Shown here piece by piece: positions 27,001-40,600 of a stretch of DNA of 64,000 nucleotides (the first letter of the stretch is position 1; each line of letters begins with the position of its first letter). The translations under genes and the position numbers were made by a program. The notes under the pieces are model-generated. The model did not search any database, had not been told where the DNA came from, and worked only from the letters and a program-made list of their open reading frames with translations. The DNA is from Ligula intestinalis (Eukaryota; Platyhelminthes; Cestoda; Diphyllobothriidea; Diphyllobothriidae): assembly GCA_036362985.1 (NCBI GenBank), contig JAYGXS010000004.1, forward strand, positions 11,306,078-11,370,077, given 5' to 3'.

Positions 27001-30000
27001 TATATAACATTACCAACGCGCACTTAACCGTTTTTGAGGAGCACTGTATTGAAAAAGGCCCATTTCTGAATTTATAATGAAAAACGTGTCTTATTTTTGG
27101 TAAGTACTATGTGGTGTAATGGTGTTAAAACGGAATAAAGTACTTGCAAGAATTTGCCGATAAACACCCTAGTCAAAAGGACTCACACTTGCCATTGTTC
27201 CGAGGTGCCGTCAAATCCTTTTCTTATCAAAACGAATATATGGACTAGGAAGCAAAGCAATCTCAAAATCACACAGAATAATACCAGCGCCGGATTTTAA
27301 TTATTTTAAGTCTCGCTGTAACTGTCTGGTATTCATTAAGAGTCGGTTTCAGTTTTTAAGACTTTTCAAGCATTATCCAGCTACTGGAAAAATACGCAAG
27401 CACATAATAGAAATTACTCTCGCCTCTACACCGTCATCTATAAATACGAGAGATGTATGACATTCATATTGACGATCAGATTTTATGAAATTTGGTTAGC
27501 CCACTTTGGAAAACCACGGCGGCCTCGGGGGATTCAGATCCTTGTCAGCAAGGGCGAGGCTTTAGTACAACCAACGCTCTAGCCAAGTGGGCTACGAGGT
27601 CCCCACTGGGTTCCAGGAATTTAAAATCACTTGGGTCAATTTACCCGCTCCCAGTGGAGATCTCATAGCTCAGTTGGTTAGAACGTTGGCTTTGCTAAAG
27701 CCTTTCCCTTGCCAACGTGGGTTCAAATCTCCCTAAGGCCGCCGAGTAATGAACAAGTGGGTCAAATTAATAATTCAAAAACGTCAAAATTTCCTACCTA
27801 TTTCATGAAATAATGACTTCATAATCGATAAAGATACCGGCAGATCAAGCATTGAATATCGAAATAAGCCGACTCGATATTGGAAGAAACTTGAATCCTG
27901 TTATAAGCCACAGTAGCCAGCCTTCATTGTAATGTTAATGCAATTGATACAGCATGCAAAATATTTTTTGTCATCAGTGCAGTAGATTTGATAAGCCAAA
28001 ACTAAAATCGATGGCCCAGCAAACCCGGAATAGTAACTGTATTATTTCAAGATGAACCAGTTTGAAATTCTCCACGTACATTTTTAGCAACTTCCTACTA
28101 GACCGACTACAATTGTTTCCATCTTACGAGAAGCTGTCCCCCGTCCTCTGAATCACGTGCCCGTGCCCCTTCCCTCAGGAATGCTGCCCCTGACAACTTC
28201 TTTGTTTCCAGTCGAACGAACACTACTGCTAAAACTAGCGCCCCGGCTGAGGTACTTGAATACTGGCCCGATTCCCGCCTTCGGTTCCCTTGCGTCTTAC
28301 TCACCTTTTCCTACAATGCTTCCAGTTCCCCACTGCATCAAGAGAAAACTTTCAAGAGCCACTTGAATACACCAGTTCCCCCTCTCCATCTTCCCCCCCC
28401 CCCGGTCGGCGCAACGCATGTGTGCCAGTTAACCGCAGGGCTGCCGACACTTGATATCACTTACCCTCTTGTTCGATTGCAGCTGTCGTCACCTCACTGA
28501 CCTCTAAAAGCCTAGAATTAGCGGCCGCCAACCCTCCCCCCCCTGTGCCGGCGCAGTATTGCCTCTGTACACGTCCGCCCCCTTTCGCACTAATGTTTCA
28601 GACCAATGGGAGCCCATAGAAATTGCCGCCTGAAGTCAAATAAAAGTAACGGTCACCGTCTATCGCGCTTCCCCAAGATTCGTTTTGCCCTGAGTGGCAT
28701 TGTTGTCAAACGTGTGTTATTCCCTTGTGTAGAGTCAGGCAATTCGGCCGACTCCCTTCCTTCTTGACTGTGTGTATCCACTGTTGAGGTTTGTGCATTG
28801 TTTATCCTTTACTATTTTGCTTAGTACTAATGTACTGCCTTCATAGTTGTTACCATTGGGTTTGAAGTACATGTGACTGTTGGAAACAGAGTCAGAGGAG
28901 TCAAGAAGATGAAGCACACCTCGAGAGTATGGCACTTTAAAATGCAAAACCTTCCAATTCCACTCGATGCCACGTCACAAGCTCAGCAAAAATTGCTCAT
29001 CGGGAGTGTGCAGGGTCAGAGCAGTAATCTGCTTTGTCACGACAATCTGCGCAAAAGGGATTTTGAAAAAGGTTTAACTTTCTGTGTTTTCCTGGCGGGT
29101 TTAATTGGACTGAATTTGGGCGAATGACAAAATAAACACATTTATTCAGAATCCCGTTCTGCTAAATCGACAAGTAGTTTGTGACTAGACAGTTACATCC
29201 AGCCAATGGTATGCAAACAGATATCAATCACCTGGTACACAAGTTCAAAAACCTGTTCAGATTAGCCGATAATAGTTTGTGGTGGATAACCAACATTGCT
29301 GTCCGAATTCCTTGTTCAACGCCCACTGCCTTTGGATCATGCAGCTTCGCAGGGAGTGCTTTTAAATCTAAACTGTGGCTACCCCAACGGGACCCAACCA
29401 CTCAGCTACCAAAAATGGCTGCGCAACCTTTGAACGAAATTCCAACTGAATTTCATCGTAGTATTTTCCCTGCATAATTTACCGTGCCCACAGATAGGGA
29501 AACGCGGTTGCCGACACTCTTTCGCGGATCGAGAATGACATTTTTTAACAAAACTCAGCCGTACAGATCGAAGCTCAGTCAATTTGTGTCGAACAACTGT
29601 TCGAATGTATTGCTATCGGATTACATTTCTCCTTTGCACGAGATACTTTTCCACCCATTATCAACGAAGCATAGTCCGTTAGTTATTTTCATGGACTCAA
29701 AATGGTAACACACAAACTTCGATGAAAGTTCAACCTTTCGACATTGCATTTATCCCAGTGTTGTGTCTGGACGACAGTGAGCCCGTTTCTCTGGCGCATT
29801 CATACGACTTAGCCCACGTGTGGCTGCCTTGTATCCGAAATTTTCTTTCTTCGTACCAGCTTGCCAACTCGTCGACACACGTTTTCAGGCTCACGCCAGC
29901 ACATCCTCCAACTGATGAATAAACGGCATCTTAGCGGGGGTCTTAAGCATTATCCTGATCTTTAGCATAACCAACTTCAGTCACTGGATCATCCACTTCA

Positions 30001-33000
30001 CTTTATCGTTCGCCTCACTTTGTTCTGTGTCTGGCGGAGAGTTGTGACGGACAACTAGCATTGCTCTCCGACTTCCTCGTTCAATTCCCACTGCTTCGAG
30101 GTCCTGCAACTTCGCAGGGGCCACTTTTTGACTGTCTAACCTGCGGACCTTTGTCCTATTTCCATTCGTGCACGCACGCACGTCCAGATAGGCGTGGCTC
30201 TCTGAAGGCCATTTGAACACGCCACCGCCTAGCCGATGCCGTGGGGTCACCACACAAGACCCTAACTTGGGGGATGCAACACAACAATCGGACACCACCA
30301 GACCTTGTTGCACGATCATGCAAAAACAGCTGCCACCACTGTCTCCCTTTCTCGGGAATGGCTGAATGCAATCAACACGAACACTGCTTCAAGGCTTCTT
30401 CATTTTCTCAGAAATTAATTATTAACTCAAAGGAAATCAGTCTAGACTACCCTTTATGGGCGCAGACCAGTAGCTGAGCTGAACCAAAGTCCATCAGCCA
30501 CAGTAGACTAACCACACAGCAGGGGCGCCCGTAGGCGACACACGATAAGATGGCGTGAGAATGGACGTGGCGTGGGCATTGACCAATCACAAGTGCGAAC
30601 CCCCTCCCACCCCCATTTACGCGTAGCTAACTCTTGCTGTTTTTCACTTTCTCTGACGATGGCTTCTCGTGTGGAGTCGAAAGCTCAGTCGAATAAAATT
30701 ATCATTCTAGAGATCGCGTCTTTTGCTTCTTTATCAATTAAACTGTCAACAACCAGTCAATACGGTCACGTGATACACCATACTGACAGCACGGATACAA
30801 GCTAAAAGTTCAGATACGTGTTTTGCCGCTATTTTGCAGCTGCGAGGGCTTCGGTTCACTGGTGGACCCCCCAGCCTTCTTTGAGCTTTGAGCGCTTGTC
30901 TCTGAACCTGATCTGCAGTACAAATTTGACAGGTCGAACAAATAAGCTGATGCATCCGGTACTCAACCAGTACCCTGTTAACTTTACTAAAGCAAGCAGT
31001 TGGCGTCTCCGCTATTTGGGTACATTCCTAAGTGCAGTTATAAGTTTGAGCCTACAACGAACCGCGCGAGAGGTGTCCTGGACAAATATGAGGAGCAGGT
31101 AGGGGCATGGTAGGCCTTATTCGGGCTGTGCGCCCACAACCAATGCCATAATGGAAGCACGCCTAGGTGCAGGCTCCCGTCGCCCTAGTGCTTTAAGCAC
31201 AATCAGATGAATAACCAGCTGAGACAGTAGCCTGATGTTTTGGAGAGAGACAGAGCAAATAAAGAATGATGTCGAGTAGTGGAACGGTGACCCCATGGCA
31301 CTCAACGCGTGATTTTAAATATGAATAATTTGATGTGCTCGAAGTTATCACACTGGGTCAACAGCCGTGGGTTGGGTGTCTGTTAACTCTCAGGACAGAA
31401 AGTCCGGTCTTTCTTACCTCTTTCACGACACCAGGCCCGGCTGAGTGAGGGGGGAGAGACTGCCTGCGATTTAGCGCCAGTTTACTTTCACTAAAAACTA
31501 ATTCACGAGTCATTTATTATCTCTGCAACCACCCTGCCATGAGCACATGGTAGACGCACTCAGAAAATACCTTCGGCCTGTTGTAGAATCAGGAGGTATC
31601 CAAGTGGAGAAGATGCGGTCTAATATTGGCCTAAATTTGACAGTTCCCTCCGAGTATTAACAGCTCAACTTAACTCAGTAAATTTTTTTTCAAACCTAAA
31701 TGTAAAGAAAAATGTTTGATAGCAGAATACAGAACGGGTTTTGATGATAAATACGTACGCAAACGTTTGCAAGGTGAACCAAAGTTTGCGACTGAGGAAC
31801 AAAGGCTTATTCCTTTACCGTCTGTTTTGCAGACACCTTTAAGCATGACATAGCAAGGTAAGTCAATAATTTGGCAAGATCGATGCCAGCTTTTCGTGAG
31901 CGTGTTATTGACCTTTCGGGGTAAGCTACTTCCACAATGCCAAAGCGTCGATCAATTATAAAAATATCGAACAAGGAAAACACTTAAGAAACCCGCACAG
32001 GTAGGTTTCACATTGTTCTTTTTTATCAACCCCACCTGGGCAATTTACGAAGGCACAAAACGTTAGTGCAATCTACAAATAATATGGTTGAGACTTCATT
32101 TATATAAAAAGCAAAACAAACAGGCATATTTTGTGTTCTCAATAGTTGTTTTCTCAAGTTATTTCAGATTCTGAGAAAGCACTCTGAGAGGTAGGACTGA
32201 AATGCCCCCTTTTGTGTAATTAATCCAAATTTTTGGTTCCTACCGCGCGATCGTGCATGTTTGAAATGCCATCTTCTTGATCTGTGTCAGCGTATATCCA
32301 AACATTCTCCCCCAAACCTGCGGGTTTTATATATTTCTCATGAGTCCTCTATTAACTGAAGGAATATTTCAGTACATTTTGTGCCTAAAAGGCACTGCTG
32401 TCGTCCAATGTCTTACGCAAGGGCTCATTTCATCAAGCGCATGGCTTGACCAATAAAAAAGTAGTGGCTAGCGGATTGAAAAGATAGACTTTTCGCTTAT
32501 TTCGATGAATAATAATAGATATCATGGCAATCCTCAACTATTAAGACTCTGAACCCTCGTTTATAATAGAGTATGATAGCGTAAGAATTAGTTTTACTAA
32601 ATGGCAAAAACGAAGTACTCGAAAATAATTAAGCTCAATGGGAAAAACACACTCAATTCTATGTTATTATTAATCTTCAATTTTTTTAAAGTTCTGAATA
32701 TCGCAATTTGATCGAAACCCTTCTACATTCCCACCACTGCACAACTTACGCTAATCTGCCATCCTTATCAGCTACGCCGCCGGGAGAAATATGCGCCACG
32801 TAGACGAAGCCTTGAACGCAGCCATCAAAGAGTGGCTCCTGATCACTGCCACCTGCAATGCTGAAGCCAAATCCATCGGAGGGACTGCGCACCAACTGGA
32901 GATGGAATGTCTGTCCACCACCAGCACCGCCACTGGCAAGACGACGGAAGGACTCTAGAGAGGAGGAGGTGCTGGGCGAGGGGGCCCGGCCCACCCACTT

Positions 33001-36000
33001 CAGCTGCTCTGATTGGTTCGGTTCGTCGTCGTCATCGCGCGGCAGCAGGCGCCGATGACGTCTGGGCCGACGCGGGGGCGGAGGCTTAGGATTTGAGGCC
33101 TTTCGTTGGTGTCGAAGCGACTCCGCGGAACGAATCTGCACTCTGTGACAGCCAGAATCTAGCAAAGAGTGTGCGGTTTCAAGTATAGATACGCGGTTTC
33201 TGTTGGTCTCCCCGTTATTCGCTAGGACGGGTGAAGCACTGTTGTTACCGCCAGGACTCGTAAGATGCATTCGCCGCAGAGCCAGAGGTAGATTTTGGTA
33301 GGAAATTTTGTCCCTTGTGGAGCCCTCAATGTGATGCAAGGAGTGCTGTCGGCGGAGAAACACCAGGCCATTAGGAGGTTTAGGACAGGAAGCTTTTGCA
33401 CGCCGTCAGGAAACCAGCTATTTTTAGCAAAGATATGTTGAGCAGAATGAACTCAACTTCACTTTCTTAGGTTGCCTGCTGGTAATCAAAGCAATAATTC
33501 GAATCGTCCAAAAGCAGATGGCATTTATAGTCTCGAGGATACAGTTTAAAAGAGTATCCAACATACACGCATATTTCCTCATTCAATTCATCGTCGAACT
33601 TCCACTACTCTGACAGGTTTAAGATACTATCGTAGTCATTTTCAGAACACATGAGGATGCTTTCCTTTGTGTTTTGTACTTTCATTATACTAAGCCCTCT
33701 CATTAGGTGATTCAGTGTTCGAGCTGACAGCAATCGTTCCGGCTACCATTGTTTAGAGAGGACTTTTGAGAATTCCTGAACACTCAAATTAAAACAGAAC
33801 CACCAGTCGAGTTAACAATGAATACGGGTCGGACATACAGATTTGCAATTACCACTGAATAAATATGTATTTAGAAACCGTCTGATCTACCAAAATTTTA
33901 GTGAAATATTGAGTCAAAGGAGTACTTTGGACGGACTGCTCGTCAGATTATTCCAGATAATACTTCTTCCGCTTGAAGTTGGTTAATTTTGATTTAAATG
34001 TGGATCTTTGCCAAGTATTTAACAAATTTTCAAAAATGCCACTACTACTGGCAAGTGGTCTCTTTGAGAAAAAAAATAAAATCAAGAGTCAGTGTTGGTA
34101 CCCCCAGCGAAATATGAACAATATTTTTGGCGCACCATAATGCTACGATTTATATGGTTTCTTGACGTGTTTTGCAAAGAGCCCCAGAACATGTACAGAA
34201 AGCGCGCTGCAAAAGTTCACATTGTTCCATCATAGCGTCAATAAATAACATTTTATTAAACATTTCCAGTTATTTTTAAGTAGACATTACCCTGAGAAAA
34301 GGTCACATGCACAGATATTCGTCAACTGAATATCTAATAATAGTTATATTTAAAGAGATAACATGTTATACAAATGCTTGTAATATCAGAGTTATGTTTT
34401 GGAGGTTCCTTTTGCTGGATAGTTTGTTGTGGTTCTTCGAGAAATTTATAAATAGGGCCCACCATCATAAGACGCAATACTCAAAAAATCATATTCCCGG
34501 TAAATGCCTTTAAGGAATATCTTATTTTAAAGGTTTTCATAGAGACGTCGAACGGAATCTACATTTATGAAAGAAAGCTAGAAAACACTTAAAATCGTGG
34601 CATACATTCCGGAATTTAAAGAACTACTGAAACTTATTGTAATCCAATACCTTAAAAACCCTTAAAGAAATTTGCGGAAAAGAAAGTGATTTTAATATAC
34701 AGAGAATGGTATGAGTACGATTTCACCTGCCGATTGTATTTACCTTTATTGCTCTAATTTATGGCAATTTCTTTCAAAAAACCTTTTTTTCTAAACAAGC
34801 AATTAATTGGTTTTTTAAAAATTTTAAGTTGCCAATTCTAAGCCATGCTAAGATAGGGATGAAAAAAACAAAGATTGCATGGTATTACCAACTATAAATA
34901 TAATTAAATCTGCGCATGTTTTATCCCTATCTGTGCATGGCTTAGAATATCCTACCATTGCTTATGATTAAGGATTCTCGACAGAATTCTAAACATCAGG
35001 AAAATAAAAATCTTGTTCTAATGATCGCATCTTCTTCTTCTGAACTGCTCCCTCGAACTCGTATATTCTCCTCTATTGATTATCACTCTGTCAAAAATTT
35101 CATTATTTTGCATGGGTTTTAGTCTGTATAATTATCAATCATTCACCAATTTTGGTGTTGTGCCGTATGGTATTTATATTATTTATCTGAAAATAAATGC
35201 ATGGAAGTAAAAATATACTGGCAGCATAAACGTGCACTTAATACATTAACCTAAATTGTTGCAGGTAGCACAAATAAATAAGGGCGTCCTGTTTCTTAGG
35301 CTTACTGATCTGGCGCTGGGCTCCAGTTTGTCAGGTTTGAGTCTCTCTAGCAAACTGTTTGCTGACAGGGCCGTAGAGGAGCTGTCAATCTGTTCCCACC
35401 GCATGGCGATATCTAAGGCAATGCTGGTCTTCTCCTCTTTGGAAATATCCTCTGATTGAAGCGTCGTTTCGTAGAACTCCATGACATCTGTTTGAGGGGT
35501 TATAGGGGGGAAAAAATTGGTTAGTGTTGACAAAAGAGCTATAGAGTATGGAGTATGCACAAATGTTTTTCGATTAGCGTATATTCTTCCTGCTGGGTAC
35601 GATGAAATGGTAATGCCTAGCGGCTACAATAGGACCTACATCGTAATCTGAAACCACTTGCTGGTACCTTAATATCGAACTTTGGCCATTAGGACCATCT
35701 GAATGTCAGAAGTTTATGAAGAGATGGAAAGGCATACAAAAGAGTTTGCGGTCAAACATCACGGAACTTTGAGCTAGAATATCTAAAATGACCGAATGCG
35801 CAAAGGCAGTGCACTAATTAAAGCATGTTTAACGAAGTCTATCGCGAAGTTCTCAATCCGGCAAATAATGCTTACTCTAAGGTACATCCTAGCTAAGGCT
35901 AGCGTTAGATTAAGGGGTGGACCTAGGGTTACAGTTTGGGTTAGGCTGGCGTGGGTAGGTAGGTAGAGTTTTAATATGATCTCAAATAGTGCCAAAAATA

Positions 36001-37646
36001 CCAGCTTACTTTAATGATGATGGTGGGCATATAACTTTATTGTTCATTGCCAAAATTCTTCCGCCCTTTTCAGTCATTCAAACGGGCCCAACCGCATTGC
36101 CGCGGTTCCGCTATTACACGCCATGCCTATCCATTGTGGACAACATTATCATATGCCGAGGTACTTATATATCGCTGGCTCCATCACTGTGTCTTACGGG
36201 AGCGGTGTTAAAAGGGGTTTTAAGGTTGGGTCATATCACAGGCAATAAAAAATAAATTGAACTTTTAGCGTAAATAATGGAAATTAATTACTTTGCGCGC
36301 GATAATTAAAATGACAAATTCGATCAATAATAAACAAGAACTGCGCAAAAGTATCTGCAAATAGGCTACAAACCAATATCGACTCAGGCATTTGGACGGA
36401 TACTGTACTACGATAAGCCGACAAGCAACCGTATTTTGCTTAAAAAACTATATTGAATTAAAAATTAACCTGACGGAACCTAAAGCCAAAGTAAACTTAT
36501 AAACAACAACTTACCTACAACTAACAAAACTAAAAGTATCCCCAGAAAACGCACGTTTCCGAGTTTTGGAATGCAGTCATAAGCACAAATATAATCCTTC
36601 GTTGCTGGTTTGTAGGGCCATACAAACCTTGGTATCCAAAGAATGCGTTATTATTATGCCGAGAGTTCGGTGAACTCCCTTGATATCTCCACCTACTTTG
36701 TTTTTATACTGATGGAATTTGTTTTAGCTGGTTTCGGTCGATTTTGAGTCGATTTCTGCAGACTAGACGATGTGATTATGAGAAAGTCCGTCCAGGGTTT
36801 TACTTTATGCTTAATCCTCAGACTAGGGTTTCTAGTTAAAAAAACATGTTTGACCAGTAAACTCCTCATCATATATCTATTTTATGCTGCAAAAAGCTGC
36901 GACTTCATAGCTTTTTGCAAAAGTTGAAAATACTTATTTTCTCGGAGATTAATGTTGCATGTAAACCTGAGAACTCGACAAACTTGAATAAGTAAACTCG
37001 GCCAGACAGTGTACTTGCTGGATTTTGGCAACAAAAAATGAGTAAACCATTTGCTGTCTTTTTTACCTGAAAAAGACAACATGAAATAGGAGACGTTCAA
37101 CTTGACTATCAGAGCGAACAAGCCAGTTTTAACTTAAGCGCAGAAGTACCATGCTACCTTTTGCATGGATGAAAAGTTTAAGGCCAAATACCGTTCGTCG
37201 TACTTCAACCGCAGAAGTACAGTCCATAAGTTTTCAATCACATACCTGCATAACCAGTAACGAAATTATCTGGGAGGTTGTTAAGAGGGCTAAAAAGCTG
37301 TGTTCCCAAGTGTGCTATGCGCTAGCAGATGTGAACAAATAACGTAATTGGGCAGACATTATTGCCGGCAAAGACAATTGAGACAGAAATGGACATTTCT
37401 GGTTTATTAGCCGTCGTCAGCCAGTCATACCCAGTCCCGAAGTAGTGCACCACTGGAGGGTCAAAGACAGTTTTTGAACGTTCATTAACGAGCGCCATAA
37501 TCTTCTTACCTAAATGAGCAAGACAACTGACCCGTGGTTCAGTGGTTAGGGCGTTAGAAGCGGTCGTGAGTTCGAGCTTCAGTTGGCACACCACGAGGGG
37601 TTGGGTAGGACAGGCTACTAAGCCAGAAACGGCCATTCCAGTCTTC

Positions 37647-37696
<50 letters not shown>

Positions 37697-40600
37697 GGCA
37701 ATACTATCTCTCCAGACTACTTACCACTGTGTGGCTGCTGTCAGGGCCTTAGAAATGAGACTGAAGTCAGAGCGGGAGGAGTCAGTCCCGTTATCGATCG
37801 ATTAACATTCATCAACGAGTAGAAATAACATATTTTGAAAGTCAGTTTATGGCAAACCTATGTTTTCAGCAACTCGTCATCAGGCCAAACATTTGCAGTG
37901 GAAATTAACGCTGTGCCTTAACCAAGCCGGTACGTGTTCACGTACTCTCTTTTCCAGGCGCCTCGTTTTACGGCCGATGTATCTTGCTCCACAGGAGCAA
38001 GTGAAGGAATATATGCACATGGATGTGGCCTTCAACGGGAGTCGGTCTTTACGTTTCAAGCGCAGGTGGGGAGAGTTCGTGAATAACAGGCGTAAGTTCA
38101 CCGCGGGGAAAGCGCTTGTGATCGCAGTGTAAAGGCGTCGTTTTACCAGTTCGCTTGTTGCATCTCCTAAGAAAGGCAGTCTTATGAATGTCTTCCTTTT
38201 CTGCGGTTAAGATAACAGGCTTCTTGGTGCGTTTGCCAATATTTCTGAGGATAAACCTTTCTGGGTATCCGTTTTCAAGAAACGTGTTCTGCAGCTGTGG
38301 AGCAAGATGCATTGGCCGAACAACGAGGCGCCTGGAAAAGAGAGTACGTGAGCATGTACCGGCCTGGTTAAGGCACAGCGTTCATTTCCCTCGCAAGGGT
38401 TTGGCCTGATTACGAATTGCTGCAAACATATGCTTGCCATAAACTGACTTGTAATAAACCTCTCCCAGTGAACGCCCCCCTTTCTTCTAACCGTGGAAAT
38501 ATTTACGTAAATAACGTATTTTCCCTTATTTGTCTATTTCAAAAAACGCGAGTGTGAATTAAGTTCTGTCAGGAGAACTTGATCATTGGAATACTGCAGC
38601 AATTTTTGCGGGACTTCACTCAGAAAGAATTCGACCAAGAGTGTGCTACTCAGATGCTGTTGGGGTGGGGAGCAACTGTGAATCGACCATTTTTCTGCAA
38701 ACAAATATAGAGCATGTTGGTCGCCGTCTAGCTTAAAACTTGTTGAACAACCACAGACAAACGATAGACAAGGCCAAATAGGAGATAAATTGAATAGCAG
38801 ACAGTACAATCAAACCATTATTCCTTGAATAGCTGTAGCAACTGCTACTCGCCAGGGCTGCCCTTTTTGAAGGGAAAGTTTTTGCCAGTTTTAAAGTATT
38901 TTTAATGGGCAGTAGAGTCAGAGGTGGGAAGGTAAACAGTAGCTTCATACACAGTTTATCTGCCTATATAACCGTTCCCGCATCTCTGGGAAAACGTAGG
39001 TGGGTAAGATGACGCGGTATCTTTGCAGTAGGATCAAAGTGCATTAACTGGCAAAGACCGAAACAGTGAGAGAGAGAGAGCGAGTTTGTAAACCTCTGCA
39101 ATGGGGCTCCGCAGTAGAGTATGGGGTGGATTGAATTGTCATAAAACATCCCTGCACCCAGGCGTTCTGATTCACGCAGGAAGGCCCTCCAAAAAGCTGT
39201 GCTGGTACTAGGTCTACCGTTGTCCGCCCACCCACCGTTTGCGTAATTTACCCACACCCTCCACACAACCGTTACCCTGTTGATATCGTTCAAACCACCT
39301 CCCCCTACTTGCAAAAAGGAATCACCTCGTCCTTCCTCGCCGTAGTATCTCCTCAGAAATCACTGTGCCTACTCGTTACTCCATCTTCAGCCCAATATCT
39401 GTTTCACCTTAGTAATCACAGGTGAACTTCAAATAACGAGCTAAAATTGCATCGGACAAAACTGTTTACCAAGTCAACCGCTGTTCAAAAGTTTCCTAGA
39501 ATACTCGTAGATTTTGTCTTGTTCATAATGTGAGTTCTAGTAGTAGGTTTCCTTCCAACCACCCTGACTGAAAAAGGGAGTAGTCTAGGCAGGTAGCATT
39601 GCCGGCAAAGACAAGGGAGAATGGGATTACCGTTTCTAGCGTAAAAGCTGTCGTCAGCCAGTTATATCCAAACCCGCGACCTTTGTGACTATAAGTCAAA
39701 CGTTATAACCATTGAGCCACGAGCTCGTTGTTTTGTCGGCTTAGGTCGGGAGATATTTACAGTCATTGATGAACGTTCACCGACGGCTTACGGAACTTAC
39801 TAATCCCACCCTGTCTTGGGACTGATTTCTCGGTTCCTGACATCAGCCGTAGCGATTAGTAATCCAAGCAGATAGCATGGCCAGCAAGCACTGCCGACGG
39901 CTGAGGACGACTATTAAGCCAAAAATAACGATCCCACTCCCATTGTCGTTGCAGGCAATACTACCTGCCTAAATTACTAACCGCTGTACGGCTGCTGTCT
40001 GGGCCCGAAAAATGAGACCCAAAGCAAAACGGGACAAGTGAGTTTCGTTAGCGGTTTGCGAACGTTCATCCACAACAAAGAGATATTTTTCACTCTTCTT
40101 GCCAGCAAATCAAATTCAAATTGTTTTTATGAGTTGACCCAAGTGTGAAAAACTCTAGGCGTTTGGCGGGATTGGAACCCGCGCATCAGAGAAAGCCTTT
40201 GCCGGAGGCTAATGCTCTACCGCTAAGCTACAAACGCGCGCTTCACGCCATGAGTTTAATCACACTTGGATCGATATTACCCGCTCAACGTTTCGCTCAT
40301 ATGGAATCCACCAATGCCTGACAGCAAGTTGACTGCCCAAGCAGGATTTCCTAAGCAATCATCTCGAATCCACCAGAATGGCTACTAGGCTGACTTAATT
40401 ATTAGGTCGGTTTGGCAGATTTGCTTAATTTGAGTTGACCCAAGTCTGAAAAACTCTAGGCGTTTGGCGGGATTTGAAACCGCGCATCAGAGAAAGCCTT
40501 TGCCGGAGGCTAATGCTCTACTGCTTAGCTACAAACGCCCGCTTCATGCCATGAGTTGTTGTTGTTTCGCACGCAGATACTGGTTCCTTCGATTATTGAG

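Larger units (their letters stand above)
21765..32749 (-). other. dlg intron inside PDZ1
   Basis: 11 kb intron. Holds a mariner-like remnant (22.4 kb), family B (22.9 kb) and family A (27.5 kb) repeats, a microsatellite (23.96 kb), a GC-rich C-tract patch (28.1-28.6 kb), an unknown diverged repeat pair (29.2 and 30.0 kb) and a PLE terminus (30.65 kb). Parts of 24.2-24.9 kb and 31.0-31.4 kb are GC-richer with short ORFs on both strands but no domain I recognise. The rest is AT-rich. Confidence 0.6.
33346..35305 (-). other. dlg intron between L27 and linker exons
   Basis: About 2 kb, AT-rich. Contains a 31-35 bp inverted repeat hairpin (34835-34948) and a PLE terminus (34978-35070). No other feature seen. 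Confidence 0.7.
40131..40557 (-). repeat. Family A element with two direct tRNA-like modules
   Basis: A module of about 126 bp (GAGTTGACCCAAG...TCTAGGCGTTTGGCGGGATT...) occurs at 40131-40257 and again at 40432-40557, 301 bp apart in the same orientation, with the family A inner sequence between. This contrasts with the inverted arrangement at 542-920. Confidence 0.8.

Noticed and set aside
32858..33089. Plus-strand ORFs opposite the dlg PDZ1 exon
   Set aside because: Arg/Gly/Ser-rich shadows of the GC-rich linker on the minus strand.
35880..35960. Interstitial telomeric repeat (GGGTTA-like words)
   Set aside because: Only scattered degenerate words such as GGGTTACAG and GGGTTAGGC; no two perfect TTAGGG units in tandem.
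37542..37805. Plus ORF with a C-V repeat
   Set aside because: Product of the TG microsatellite inside a tRNA-derived repeat.
40159..40237. A functional tRNA gene
   Set aside because: It is duplicated 301 bp away inside a repeat, has C at position 33 and an odd variable region, and its flanks match the repeat family.
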